Positions 33,418 to 42,586 of a DNA stretch of 64,000 nt are shown here, piece by piece. The notes beneath the pieces were generated by a model, which was given only the letters and a program-made list of their open reading frames with translations, had not been told where the DNA came from and searched no databases. Numbering within the stretch: position 1 is the first letter of the stretch; each line of letters begins with the position of its first letter. This stretch comes from an uncultured Collinsella sp. Its GTDB lineage: Bacteria > Actinomycetota > Coriobacteriia > Coriobacteriales > Coriobacteriaceae. A program made the position numbers and the translations under genes. The stretch spans positions 62,001 through 126,000 of the forward strand of contig CAKUHA010000001.1 of the NCBI GenBank assembly GCA_934655755.1, written 5' to 3'.

Positions 33418-35025
33418 ATGGAACGTCATGATCTGGTCGTGGTCGGCGCCGGCCCCAGCGGCCTTTCCGCTGCCATCGAAGCCGCCAAGCGCGGGCTCGA
33501 CGTCGTCGTGTTTGACGAGAACGCCCGTCCCGGCGGTCAGCTGTTCAAGCAGATTCACAAGTTCTTTGGCTCCAAGGAGCACCGCGCCAAGGTTCGCGGT
33601 TTTCGCATTGGCGACGAGTTGCTTGCCGAGGCCGATGCGGCGGGCGTTACCGTGGTGCTCGATGCCACGGTGATCGGTCTGTATGAGGGGCGCGAGGTCG
33701 TGGTGCGCGTGGGTGATGTCGTGCGCCACGTGAAGGGCGACGCCGTGCTGGTCGCCACGGGCGCGGCCGAGAACACGCTCAACTTTCCCGGTTGGACGCT
33801 GCCCGGCGTGATCGGTGCCGGCGCCGCGCAGACCATGATGAACCTGCATGGCGTAAAGCCGGGCGACCGCGTGCTCATGGTCGGCTCGGGCAACGTTGGC
33901 CTGGTCGTGTCGTTCCAGCTGCTGCAGGCTGGCTGCGACGTGGTCGCGCTCGTCGATGCCGCACCGCGTGTGGGCGGCTATGGCGTGCATGCGGCCAAGG
34001 TCGCCCGCTGCGGTGTGCCATTCTACCTGTCACATACCGTGGTGGCCGCCGAGGGCGACGACCGCGTGACCGGTGTGACGATCGGCGAGGTCGACGCGCA
34101 TTGGCAGGTTGTTCCCGGTACCGAGAAGCACTTTGACGTGGACACGATCTGCGTGGCCGTGGGCCTGTCTCCCATGAGCCAGCTGCTCTCGATGGCCAGG
34201 TGCGAGATGGTCGACGACCCTAAGCGCGGCGGCTATGTCCCGGTGTGCGACGAGAAGGGCGCGACGAGTGTGCCCGGTGTGTACGTGTCGGGCGATGTCG
34301 CGGGCATCGAGGAGGCTTCTTCGGCCATGATCGAGGGTCGTATTTCCGGTGTGGCGATTGCCGAGTATCTGGGCTACACGGACGCGGCGGATGCCGATGA
34401 GTCCGAGGACAAGCTCGAGGCTTCGCTCGATACCCTGCGTCAGGGTATGTTTGCGCCCAAGAACCGTGGCAAGAAGATCGAGTCCACGGAGGAGGGCTGT
34501 CCGGTCTCGCAGCACCTGCTGCGCCATGGCTACCTTGCCGACGAGGAGCTCGACAGCTATCCCGGCGTGACGCATATGGCGGGCGTGCATCCGGTGATTG
34601 AGTGCACCCAGAACATCCCCTGCAATCCGTGCCAGGATGCCTGCAAAAAGGGCTGTATCTCCATTGGCGAGCATATTACATCGCTGCCGATCGTGGTCGA
34701 GGATTCGCATTGCATCGACTGCGGCATGTGCGTGGCCAGCTGCCCCGGTCAGTCGATCTTTTTGGTCAACGAGGAGTGCGGCGACGGCACCGCGACGGTC
34801 ACTTTGCCCTACGAGTTCTATCCGCTGCCGCAGGTGGGCGATTGCGGATGTGCGCTGAGCCGCTCGGGCGAGCCGGTGTGCGATGCCCAGGTGGTGCGCG
34901 TGCGCAGCGTCAAGGCGTTTGACAAGACGGCGCTTGTGACCATGAGCGTGCCCAAGGAATTTGCCATGACGGCGCGCATGTTCAAGCCTGCTGAGGAGAC
35001 CGAGGAGGTGGCCTGCCATGAGTGA
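33418..35025 (+). CDS. FAD/NAD-binding, 4Fe-4S subunit of the oxidase-like complex (HcnB-like)
   Basis: 535 residues. FAD motif VVVGAGPSGLSAAIEA at residues 6-21 and a second dinucleotide motif RVLMVGSGNVGLVVSFQL near 152. The C-terminal part, unlike HcnB, carries ferredoxin-type clusters: CTQNIPCNPCQDACKKGC and HCIDCGMCVASCPGQ. ISGDVAGIEEASSAMIEGRIS is the usual second FAD contact. Likely the electron-transfer alpha subunit that links amine oxidation to a low-potential carrier. It overlaps the next gene by 8 bases. Confidence 0.87.
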   Translation: MERHDLVVVGAGPSGLSAAIEAAKRGLDVVVFDENARPGGQLFKQIHKFFGSKEHRAKVRGFRIGDELLAEADAAGVTVVLDATVIGLYEGREVVVRVGDVVRHVKGDAVLVATGAAENTLNFPGWTLPGVIGAGAAQTMMNLHGVKPGDRVLMVGSGNVGLVVSFQLLQAGCDVVALVDAAPRVGGYGVHAAKVARCGVPFYLSHTVVAAEGDDRVTGVTIGEVDAHWQVVPGTEKHFDVDTICVAVGLSPMSQLLSMARCEMVDDPKRGGYVPVCDEKGATSVPGVYVSGDVAGIEEASSAMIEGRISGVAIAEYLGYTDAADADESEDKLEASLDTLRQGMFAPKNRGKKIESTEEGCPVSQHLLRHGYLADEELDSYPGVTHMAGVHPVIECTQNIPCNPCQDACKKGCISIGEHITSLPIVVEDSHCIDCGMCVASCPGQSIFLVNEECGDGTATVTLPYEFYPLPQVGDCGCALSRSGEPVCDAQVVRVRSVKAFDKTALVTMSVPKEFAMTARMFKPAEETEEVACHE

Positions 35026-35386
35026 GGCCGTGAACTTTTACAAAGAGCCGGGCGAGCCGCTCAATCGTGCGGCGATTGACCTGGGGCCTTACGTGCCCGC
35101 GCCCGATGACGACGTGCTCGTGTGCCGTTGCGAAGAGGTGACCAAGGGCGATATCCGCCGCGCCATCCACGACGGCATGTACACCATGACCGAGATTCGT
35201 CGCTATCTGCGTCAGGGCATGGGGCTGTGCCAGGGGCAGAGCTGCACCAAGCTCGTGCGCCGCATTATGGCCACGGAGCTTGCGGACACACCGGCGGTAG
35301 CGCTTTTGGAGCCCGAGACCTCGCGAGCGCCCATGCGCCCGATCGAGATGAGCGTGCTCGGCAACGGCGAAGAGGGGAGAGCGTAG
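35018..35386 (+). CDS. BFD-like 2Fe-2S protein
   Basis: 122 residues. Cys ligands VCRCEEV and GLCQGQSC, 33 residues apart, define the bacterioferritin-associated-ferredoxin-like 2Fe-2S domain. In HcnB/OoxA and NirB this domain is fused to the flavoprotein; here it is a separate small subunit. GTG/ATG choice is supported by AGGAGACCGAGGAGGT inside the upstream gene. Ends 2 bases before the next start. Confidence 0.85.
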   Translation: MSEAVNFYKEPGEPLNRAAIDLGPYVPAPDDDVLVCRCEEVTKGDIRRAIHDGMYTMTEIRRYLRQGMGLCQGQSCTKLVRRIMATELADTPAVALLEPETSRAPMRPIEMSVLGNGEEGRA

Positions 35387-35388
35387 CC

Positions 35389-36540
35389 ATGGCGGGAACT
35401 CATGCAGATATCACCGACGTCGCCTGCGATGTTGTCATTATCGGCGCCGGCGTGATCGGATGCGCGGCGGCGTACAACCTGGCCAAGAAGGGCCGCAGCG
35501 TCACGGTGCTCGACCGCGAGCCCAATGTGGGCGAGGGCGCGAGCTCGCGCAACGGTGGCGGCGTTCGCCAAAGCGGCCGCGATGGCCGCGAGCTGCCGCT
35601 TGCCATGTATGCCGTCGAGAACATTTGGCCCACGCTGTCCGACGAGCTGGGCGCCGACGTCGAGTACGTCAAGCGCGGCAACCTGCGCCTGGGCAAGACC
35701 GAGGAACACTTGCAGACGCTTCGTAAGCTGGCGAGCATGTCGCAGGGCCTGGGGCTCGACATGAAGATGATCGGACCCGAGGAGGTGCGCGAGATTAACC
35801 CGTACCTGTCCGACCAGGTCATTGGCGCCTCGTGGTGCCCCACGGATGGACATGCCAACCCCATGCGCACCACGCTCGCGTATTATCGCGCTGCCAAGGC
35901 GCTCGGCGTGCGCTTTGTCACGGGCGTCGAGGTCAAGCGCCTGCGCAAGGTGCGTGGCCGCGTCGCCGGCGTTGAGTGCAACATCGGCACCTTTACCGCC
36001 AACGACGTGCTGCTGGCAGCGGGCTTGGGTAGCCGTGGCATCGCCGAGAGCGTGGGCATCGACATCCCCATGACGGGGTCGCTCATCGAGTGCCTGGTCA
36101 CCGAGGCCGAGCCCACGATGTTTCCCCAGATGCTCGGTGTCGCCACGGGTGACTTTTACGGGCATCAGACGGCGCACGGTTCGTTTGTGTTCGGCGGAAG
36201 CTCGGGACTCGAGGAGTCGAACGGCGCGTTTGGCGGTCGTCCCACCTCGAGCATTACGGCGCCGGCGGAATGCCGCGCCATCATGGGCTACATTCCGCGC
36301 CTGGCCGACGCCAAGATCGTGCGCACCTGGGCCGGCTGGGAGGACGAGAGCGCCGACGGCGTGCCGGTGATCTCGAAGATTGACGAGGTCCCGGGCTTGA
36401 CGATTGCCTGCGCCTTTACCGGTCACGGATTTGGCATTTCGCCGATCGTGGGCCTGCTGCTCTCCGAGCTGGTATGCGATGAACCCACGACGCTCGATGT
36501 CTCGGCGTTTCGCTACGACCGCTTTAAGGCGTGGTTGTGA
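35389..36540 (+). CDS. FAD-dependent amine/amino acid oxidase subunit (HcnC/DAO-like)
   Basis: 383 residues; ATG 35389 follows GAGGGGAGAGCGTAGCC. D-amino acid oxidase fold: VVIIGAGVIGCAAAYNLAKKG at residues 13-33, SSRNGGGVRQSGRD flavin loop, and the C-terminal GFGISPIVG. It is the catalytic beta subunit type of HcnC, OoxB, D-hydroxyproline or proline dehydrogenases, oxidising a C-N bond. Substrate unknown. Its TGA overlaps the ATG of the next gene by one base. Confidence 0.87.
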   Translation: MAGTHADITDVACDVVIIGAGVIGCAAAYNLAKKGRSVTVLDREPNVGEGASSRNGGGVRQSGRDGRELPLAMYAVENIWPTLSDELGADVEYVKRGNLRLGKTEEHLQTLRKLASMSQGLGLDMKMIGPEEVREINPYLSDQVIGASWCPTDGHANPMRTTLAYYRAAKALGVRFVTGVEVKRLRKVRGRVAGVECNIGTFTANDVLLAAGLGSRGIAESVGIDIPMTGSLIECLVTEAEPTMFPQMLGVATGDFYGHQTAHGSFVFGGSSGLEESNGAFGGRPTSSITAPAECRAIMGYIPRLADAKIVRTWAGWEDESADGVPVISKIDEVPGLTIACAFTGHGFGISPIVGLLLSELVCDEPTTLDVSAFRYDRFKAWL

Positions 36541-37724
36541 TGGAGGATTTCTCGTACCGCCTACCCACGCACTTCGTGTTCGGTCATGGTTCCGAGCGCG
36601 AGGCGGGCCGGCTTGTCGCGCACTACGGTGGCACCAAGGTGCTCGTGCTGTTTGGCGGCGGCTCGGTCGAGCGGTCGGGCCTGCTGGCGCGCGTGCTCAA
36701 CTCGCTCGATCGGGCGCTGCTCGACCACGTCGAGCTTAAGGGCGTCAAGCCCAACCCGCTGCTGAGCACGGTCTACGAGGGCATATCGCTTGTGCGCGAT
36801 GAGCACGTGGACTTTATTCTCGCGCTTGGCGGCGGCAGCGTTATCGATACCGCGAAGGCCATTGCTGCCGGCGCACGTTATCCGGGTGACGTGTGGGACT
36901 TTTACGGCGGCGACCGCACACCCGATCGGGCCTTGCCGGTCGGCTGTGTGCTGACTATCGCGGCGTCTGGCTCCGAGGCCTCGCCCGATTCGGTGATCAC
37001 GCAGGATGGCTCGATGCTCAAGCGCGAGACATCCTCGTCGGTGCTGCTGCCGACGTTTAGCATCTTAAATCCCGAGCTGACCGAAACTCTGCCGGCATAT
37101 CAGACGGCATGCGGTATCACCGATATGTATTCGCATCTGCTGGAGCGATACATGAGCAGAAGCACCGCCGTCGGGGTGTCCGACCGCATGATCGAGGGCT
37201 TGATGCTATCGATCGTCGACGAGGCGGCGCCCGTTGCGGAAGATCCGCGGGACTACGACGCACGCGCCAACCTTATGTGGGCGGCCACGATGGCGCACTG
37301 CGGTATCGCCGGTGCCGATCGCAAGCACGACTGGGCGAGTCACGATATCGAGTACGCCCTGTCGTCGCGCTACGGCGTGGCGCACGGCGCGGGACTTGCC
37401 GTGGTGATTCCGTCGGTGCTCACGTATTACCTGGATGTCGAGGTTGCCGCGGTGCCGCGCTTGGCGCAGCTGGCGCGTCGTGTGTGGGATGTGGATGAGG
37501 CCGACGATATGGTCGCCGCCCGTGCCGGCGTTGAGGCCCAGCGTTCGTTCTTTGCTTCACTGGGTATGCCGACGACACTCGAGGAGGTGGGCGGAAAGCT
37601 CGAGGATATTCCCTCGCTGGCGAGCGAGACGTGCTTTGCCGGCGGTCGCGCCGGCACCGTGGGAGGTTATCTCCCGCTCGACGAGCATGCCGTCGCGCGT
37701 ATCTTCAGCCTGATGCTCGCCTAA
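36540..37724 (+). CDS. Iron-containing alcohol dehydrogenase (BDH/YqhD-like)
   Basis: 394 residues; ATG 36540 overlaps the previous stop (TGATG). NAD(P) loop LALGGGSVIDTAKAIAAG near residue 95, and metal ligands in TDMYSHLLERYM and RKHDWASHDIEYALSSRYGVAHGAG. The FHFVFGHG-type start (THFVFGHGSE) and the WDFYGGDRTP block resemble NADPH-dependent butanol/aldehyde reductases. It probably reduces the aldehyde made by the upstream oxidase. A truncated paralogue is encoded at 26196. Confidence 0.92.
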   Translation: MEDFSYRLPTHFVFGHGSEREAGRLVAHYGGTKVLVLFGGGSVERSGLLARVLNSLDRALLDHVELKGVKPNPLLSTVYEGISLVRDEHVDFILALGGGSVIDTAKAIAAGARYPGDVWDFYGGDRTPDRALPVGCVLTIAASGSEASPDSVITQDGSMLKRETSSSVLLPTFSILNPELTETLPAYQTACGITDMYSHLLERYMSRSTAVGVSDRMIEGLMLSIVDEAAPVAEDPRDYDARANLMWAATMAHCGIAGADRKHDWASHDIEYALSSRYGVAHGAGLAVVIPSVLTYYLDVEVAAVPRLAQLARRVWDVDEADDMVAARAGVEAQRSFFASLGMPTTLEEVGGKLEDIPSLASETCFAGGRAGTVGGYLPLDEHAVARIFSLMLA

Positions 37725-37735
37725 TACCTGCCAGG

Positions 37736-37795
37736 AAGGGACAGGTTTATTTTGGTAGGTAAAGCGTTTGACCTGCCAAAATATACCTGTCCCTT
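37736..37795. repeat. 25-bp imperfect inverted repeat with GGGACAGGT motif
   Basis: Arms 37736-37760 and 37771-37795 match at 23 of 25 positions, with a 10-base loop. The left arm begins AAGGGACAGGTTTATTTTGG, identical to 25351-25370; TTTTGGTCGGT also recurs just after the right arm. A dispersed repeat, possibly also a terminator for the alcohol dehydrogenase gene. Confidence 0.75.
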
Positions 37796-37923
37796 TTTGG
37801 TCGGTCGCCGTCTGTGGGCAGATTGGCAACGCTCGCTGATTACGGTCTTGACCTGCGTTAGAATAAGGGCATCTGATTATCCGGGCGCATGGAGGAGTGC
37901 GCCCGTATGCTGAGGAGGACTTT

Positions 37924-39618
37924 ATGGCAACTGTTGCCGCACCTATCGACGCTACGTCGACCGCCGCTTGGAAGGCGCTCGAGGCCCATCAGGAGAAGCT
38001 CGAGGCCGAGGGCATCGATCTTAAGGCCTGGTTCGCTGCTGACGCCGACCGCGTGAACAAGCTGAGCTTTGACGCCGGTGACCTGCACTTCGACCTGTCC
38101 AAGAACCTGGTGACCGATGAGACCGTCAAGCTGCTGTGCGATCTTGCCCGCGAGGTGAAGCTCGAGGAGCGCCGCGACGCCATGTTCTCCGGCGAGCACA
38201 TCAACACCACCGAGGACCGTGCCGTCCTGCACACCGCGCTTCGCCGTCCGGCAAGCGAGAAGGGCCAGCTCATCGTTGACGGCCAGGATGTCGTCGCCGA
38301 CGTGCACGAGGTCCTCGACCGCATGTATGCCTTCGCCGAGCGCGTGCGCTCCGGTGAGTGGAAGGGCATTACCGGCAAGAAGATCGAGCACCTGGTGTCC
38401 ATCGGCATCGGTGGTTCCGACCTGGGCCCGGTCATGGCCTACGAGGCCCTGCGTCCCTATGCCGACGCCGGTATCGATTGCCGCTACATCTCCAACATCG
38501 ACCCCAACGATCAGGCCGAGAAGCTCAAGGGTCTGGACCCCGAGACCACGCTCGTGATCATCGTTTCCAAGACCTTCACCACGCTCGAGACCCTCACCAA
38601 TGCCCGCGAGGTCAAGACCTGGATGCTCGAGCAGCTCAAGGCTCAGGGCGCCATCGATGGCTCCGATGAGCAGAACGCCGAGGCCGTGGCCAAGCACTTC
38701 GTCGCCGTTTCCACCGCACTCGAGAAGGTCGAGGCTTTCGGTATCGACCCGGCCAACGCCTTTGGTTTCTGGAACTGGGTTGGCGGCCGCTACTCCGTCG
38801 ACTCCGCCGTGGGCCTGTCGCTGATCGTCGTGCTCGGCCCCGAGCGCTTCCAGCAGTTCCTCGAGGGCTTCCACGCCATCGACGAGTACTTCTGCAACAC
38901 GCCGCTCGAGAACAACGCCGTCGCGCTGATGGGCCTGCTCAACGTCTGGTACGTCAACTTCTTCGGCTCCAAGAGCCATGCCGTGCTTCCGTACAGCCAG
39001 TACCTGCACCGCTTCCCGGCCTACCTGCAGCAGCTCACCATGGAGTCCAACGGCAAGCATGTCCGCTGGGATGGCAGCGCCGTGACTTCCGACACCGGTG
39101 AGATCTTCTGGGGCGAGCCCGGCACCAATGGCCAGCACGCCTTCTATCAGCTGCTGCACCAGGGCACCGTGGTTGTTCCGGCCGACTTTATCGCTTTCGC
39201 CAACACCGCCAACCCCGCGACCGACAACGGTCAGGACGTCCACGAGCTGTTCCTTGGCAACTTCCTGGCTCAGACCAAGGCGCTCGCCTTTGGCAAGACG
39301 GCCGACGAGGTGCGCGCCGAGGGCACGCCCGAGCAGATCGTCCCGGCCCGCTGCTTTGAGGGCAACCGCCCGACGACCTCTATCTTCGGTGACACGCTGA
39401 GCCCGTTTGCGCTCGGCGAGCTCATCGCCCTGTACGAGCACATCGTGTTTGTCGAGGGTACGGTCTGGGGCATCGACTCCTACGACCAGTGGGGCGTCGA
39501 GCTGGGCAAGCAGCTTGCCAAGCAGATCACCCCTGCCTTCCACGACGACGCCGCCAAGGCCGAGCAGGACGCTTCGACCCAGGCGCTCATCGAGTTCTAC
39601 CGCGCTCACCGCAAGTAG
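37924..39618 (+). CDS. pgi: Glucose-6-phosphate isomerase
   Basis: 564 residues; ATG 37924 follows GAGGAGGACTT. Motifs in order: [31 protein letters not shown] (phosphate-binding), [21 protein letters not shown] (PGI signature) and [15 protein letters not shown] with the catalytic Glu/His region, and [11 protein letters not shown] near the C-terminus. Long-form (about 550-residue) bacterial enzyme. It converts glucose-6-phosphate to fructose-6-phosphate in glycolysis. Codon use is highly biased, as expected for a well-expressed gene. Its own promoter and terminator appear to enclose it. Confidence 0.96.
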   Translation: MATVAAPIDATSTAAWKALEAHQEKLEAEGIDLKAWFAADADRVNKLSFDAGDLHFDLSKNLVTDETVKLLCDLAREVKLEERRDAMFSGEHINTTEDRAVLHTALRRPASEKGQLIVDGQDVVADVHEVLDRMYAFAERVRSGEWKGITGKKIEHLVSIGIGGSDLGPVMAYEALRPYADAGIDCRYISNIDPNDQAEKLKGLDPETTLVIIVSKTFTTLETLTNAREVKTWMLEQLKAQGAIDGSDEQNAEAVAKHFVAVSTALEKVEAFGIDPANAFGFWNWVGGRYSVDSAVGLSLIVVLGPERFQQFLEGFHAIDEYFCNTPLENNAVALMGLLNVWYVNFFGSKSHAVLPYSQYLHRFPAYLQQLTMESNGKHVRWDGSAVTSDTGEIFWGEPGTNGQHAFYQLLHQGTVVVPADFIAFANTANPATDNGQDVHELFLGNFLAQTKALAFGKTADEVRAEGTPEQIVPARCFEGNRPTTSIFGDTLSPFALGELIALYEHIVFVEGTVWGIDSYDQWGVELGKQLAKQITPAFHDDAAKAEQDASTQALIEFYRAHRK

Positions 39619-39646
39619 GCTTTGCCGCTGATTAAGCGTTAAGCAG

Positions 39647-39683
39647 AAAGGGGCCCGAATCCGTTGGGATGCGGGCCCTTTTT
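39647..39683. terminator. Terminator of pgi
   Basis: GGGCCCG (39651-39657) and CGGGCCC (39672-39678), flanked by AAAG and TTTTTC, so it can work in both directions between pgi and the convergent TraG-like gene. Confidence 0.85.
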
Positions 39684-39720
39684 CTGTTGTCGGTCGGATT
39701 CGATGGGTCGCGTGACGTCG

Positions 39721-41016
39721 TCAGAGGTCGAATTCGTCCTGAGCGCCTTGGGCTTCGGGGAGCTCTGCGTAGAGCGGGTGGTCCTCGAGCCTAAAGCGCT
39801 CGACCTGCTGGGGAGCGCGGCCGCGGACGAACAGCCAGGATCGGTCGACGGGCGTTGCCATGAGTGTACTGGGCAGCACGTCAGCACGCTCGGAAAAGAC
39901 GCGAGCGCTCTCGGGGTCCTGAAAGGCTAGCACGAGCTGCGTATCGCAGTTGCCCATGATGGAGCGAGCGCGCGCTTCGCCATAGAGCGCATCGAGCTGG
40001 TTTGTTGACTGCAGCAATAGGGTTGCCCAGATCTCGCGGCTGCGGATGACGGACAAAACGTTATCGATTTGTGGCATCTGCAGGTTGGCAAAGTCATCGA
40101 GCATAAAGCGGACCGGTATCGCAAGGCGGCCGTCGGGCTGCGCGTCGGCGTGGCGGATGAGTTCCGCGAAGGCCTGCGTTACAAACAGGTCGGTGAGCGG
40201 ATCGAGGCTACGGTCGAGATCGCTGACGGTGACGAAGAGCGCTCGACGCTCGCATCCCAGAGCTGTGAAATCGATCTGATTCGCATCGGTGTATAGACGG
40301 CGTGCTCCATCAAAGCCCAGGCACATGACTTTTTCGGCAAGGATGCCCATGATGCTTGCGTGCATCTTTTCGGCCGTGATGGTGGGTGAGTAGCGCCGCC
40401 AAAGTGAGAGCGCGTAGCTTGTGGGGTCGGTGGTCTGCAGGTCGTCGAAAAGGCGTGTCGTGGCGCGGTCTTGGAGATGTTCGCAAAGGTCGATCACCGA
40501 TGAAAACGTCTGCTCCTCCACGGGCAGCTGTTCACACACATAGGCGATCAGGCAGGAAAGCAGGTTGGCTGTTGCATGGTCCCAAAACGGCTGGGTTTGG
40601 TCCTCGACTGGACAGATGGCCTTGGCGACCGAGATGATGTCTTGCTGGTTGGGCTTGCCGTCTTTGGTGCGGCGGATGTGGTTGAGCGGGTTGTAGCCAC
40701 ACTGCTCGATGTCCTCGGGCAGTGTGGTCGCATCGTCAAGATCGGCAAAGTTGAGGCGCTGTACACGATAGCCGTGCGCGGCAAGCGCGGGGCCGACTTC
40801 GCGGCAGAGCGTCCCCTTGGTATCGAGCACGATATAGCTCGCATTCATCTGCAGCAGGTTAGGCTTAAGAACGTTGCGGGTCTTGCCGGCGCCCGAAGGC
40901 CCGATTACAAGCATATTGTTGTTGAGGCCCGTTTGACGCGTGTCACACGAGAGTGTGTGGGCTTGCGCAAGGATGGTGGGGGCCGGGGCGTGCAGAGCTG
41001 CGTTGAGGTTAGACAT
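39721..41016 (-). CDS. Soluble TraG/VirD4-like P-loop ATPase
   Basis: 431 residues; ATG 41016 follows AAGGAGACCGCCC. Walker A GPSGAGKT at residues 39-46, then NASYIVLDTKGTLCREVGP, NPLNHIR and FWDHATANLLSCLIAYV. Walker B is near residue 305 (VRFMLDDFANL), followed by QSTNQLDALYG and GNCDTQLVLAFQDPESARVFSE. All are typical of conjugation coupling proteins. The N-terminal transmembrane helices of VirD4/TraG are absent, and no relaxase or mating-pair genes are near. It starts inside the end of the ClpP-like gene (8-base overlap), so the two act together or are at least translationally coupled. Confidence 0.85.
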   Translation of the reverse strand: MSNLNAALHAPAPTILAQAHTLSCDTRQTGLNNNMLVIGPSGAGKTRNVLKPNLLQMNASYIVLDTKGTLCREVGPALAAHGYRVQRLNFADLDDATTLPEDIEQCGYNPLNHIRRTKDGKPNQQDIISVAKAICPVEDQTQPFWDHATANLLSCLIAYVCEQLPVEEQTFSSVIDLCEHLQDRATTRLFDDLQTTDPTSYALSLWRRYSPTITAEKMHASIMGILAEKVMCLGFDGARRLYTDANQIDFTALGCERRALFVTVSDLDRSLDPLTDLFVTQAFAELIRHADAQPDGRLAIPVRFMLDDFANLQMPQIDNVLSVIRSREIWATLLLQSTNQLDALYGEARARSIMGNCDTQLVLAFQDPESARVFSERADVLPSTLMATPVDRSWLFVRGRAPQQVERFRLEDHPLYAELPEAQGAQDEFDL

Positions 41017-41626
41017 GGGCGGTCTCCTTGGTCGAGGTGAGAATGCTGTGGGCAAAGCCGAGCTCGACGGCGCGCTCGGCCGAAAGGTACGTATCCTTTG
41101 CCGTGAGTGTTTGGATACGCTTGGCCGAAAGGCCACTGCGATCAGACAGGATTTGCGTCAGGGCCTTGCGGGTCTGCATGAGACGCCGGCTTGTTTCCTG
41201 GAGTGCTAGGGCCGACCCCCCAGCTCCTTGCGGGATGAGCGGGTCGTGAATCATGAGCTCGGCATGAGGCGCCATACGGCGCTCGTCGCCACCCATAAAG
41301 ATGATGGCGCCCATAGAGGCCGCAAACTCCGGGCAGATGGTGTGGATGGGGCACGGCGAGAGGCGCATGGTGTCGTAGATGGCGAGGCCGGCGCGCACGT
41401 TGCCGCCGGGGCTGGCAACAAAGACCGTGATGGGGGCCGTGGGGTCTGCGGCCTCGAGCAGGCGAATCTGCTGGCACAGATCGTGCGCCATCGAACTGTT
41501 GATGTCGCCCACGACGGAAAGCTCACGTCGGGCGAGCATCTCGTCGTAGACGGAAGTGAGCGTTATGCCACGAGCCGACTCGCGCATCGTGAGCGGGCTG
41601 ATGACAGGGGTCTGAGTGGTGTCCAC
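41009..41626 (-). CDS. ClpP-like serine protease
   Basis: 205 residues from GTG 41626, chosen because AAAGGAACCTTC sits just before it. A complete ClpP-type triad is visible: Ser104 (FAASMGA), His127 (LMIHDPL) and Asp178 (AKDTYLS), with ITVFVASPGGNV forming the oxyanion/handle region. The N-terminal 40 residues differ from housekeeping ClpP, and the IGF loops that dock Clp ATPases cannot be confirmed. No ClpX/ClpA gene is adjacent; the neighbouring ATPase is TraG-like instead. Confidence 0.83.
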   Translation of the reverse strand: MDTTQTPVISPLTMRESARGITLTSVYDEMLARRELSVVGDINSSMAHDLCQQIRLLEAADPTAPITVFVASPGGNVRAGLAIYDTMRLSPCPIHTICPEFAASMGAIIFMGGDERRMAPHAELMIHDPLIPQGAGGSALALQETSRRLMQTRKALTQILSDRSGLSAKRIQTLTAKDTYLSAERAVELGFAHSILTSTKETAHV

Positions 41627-41681
41627 GAAGGTTCCTTTCTTAACGTAGGACGAGGTTCTATTTGGGTTGGTGAAGCTGGTG

Positions 41682-42572
41682 CTAAAACTCAAAGGCATGT
41701 TCGAGCCTGCGCTCAAGCTCCGTTGTGACTTTGCGGTCGGCGGCTTTTGCCAGTGACTCGTCGAATGCGCCCAATCGCATCAATGCAGCAATGGGCGCGG
41801 TGTAGACGAGACGCAGCTGGCGTTCGAGAACGTCGGGAAACTCGTTGGGGTCGTAGCGCTTCTGGTAGAAGTGAACGATGCCTTGGCTCATCTCCCGATC
41901 GTCGCGGTAACGCTTGAACTGTCGCTGTTGGATATCGATAATCCGGATCGTTTGAGCGCGAAGGCCAGCAGGCGCCAGTGCCCGGTAGCCGTCGAATAGA
42001 CGATTGAGGCTCAGCACGCGGAGCATGTCGATCAGGGTGCGCACCGTTGTCGGGCCGGCTTGAAACCGGGCGGTTGCGCGGTTGTAGCGTTCGCGGTCGA
42101 GCACCATGATGCCCGGCGGGCCCTGCACGTCATCTTGCCCGCAGACCGCCTGCTGATGCCGCGCCTCCAGGGCTTTGAGGCCCATGGCAAGGTCATGGAT
42201 GGGAAGCGTTATCGCGTTCTGCAGATCGTATCGATGGTCCATCAATGTCATCCGCGTCTCGTCGTCCATGTCGAGTCGCAACTTGGTATCGAGTGCCGTG
42301 ATCATATGCGCCAGATGGCCCATGGTATACGGGCCGTCGGTTTTGCCGTGGGGTCCGAGATAAGGGTCGGTTAGCTCGCGGACGGCTGAATCGTCCATGA
42401 TCTCGGCGCAGCGATTCGCCGAAAACTCGTGGTTACTCAGTGCCTCGTCGACGGGCAGCAGGGCAAAGTTTGCGATCGTTGCAGCGGCGAAGTCGGTGTC
42501 GTATCTGCCGTGCAGGGCACGGTCGATGCGGGCCTGGAGAACGGTGCCGGCGGTTTGGGGATGGGTGTTCAT
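41682..42572 (-). CDS. Unknown helical protein, first gene of the clpP-traG-like operon
   Basis: 296 residues; ATG 42572 has a weak GGAAA upstream. No family recognised. It is predicted mostly helical and polar with no signal peptide or membrane segment, and is rich in Arg, Asp and Leu (RIIDIQQRQFKRYRDDREM, ATARFQAGPTTVRTLIDML). It ends 55 bases before the ClpP-like start on the same strand, so the three form one operon. The direct repeats at 42587-42656 lie immediately before its start and probably regulate it. Confidence 0.65.
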   Translation of the reverse strand: MNTHPQTAGTVLQARIDRALHGRYDTDFAAATIANFALLPVDEALSNHEFSANRCAEIMDDSAVRELTDPYLGPHGKTDGPYTMGHLAHMITALDTKLRLDMDDETRMTLMDHRYDLQNAITLPIHDLAMGLKALEARHQQAVCGQDDVQGPPGIMVLDRERYNRATARFQAGPTTVRTLIDMLRVLSLNRLFDGYRALAPAGLRAQTIRIIDIQQRQFKRYRDDREMSQGIVHFYQKRYDPNEFPDVLERQLRLVYTAPIAALMRLGAFDESLAKAADRKVTTELERRLEHAFEF

Positions 42573-42586
42573 GGCGTTTCCAATCT

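Noticed and set aside
39721..42572. A complete integrative conjugative element
   Set aside because: Only a TraG-like ATPase is present; no relaxase, integrase, att repeats or mating genes were seen on either side.
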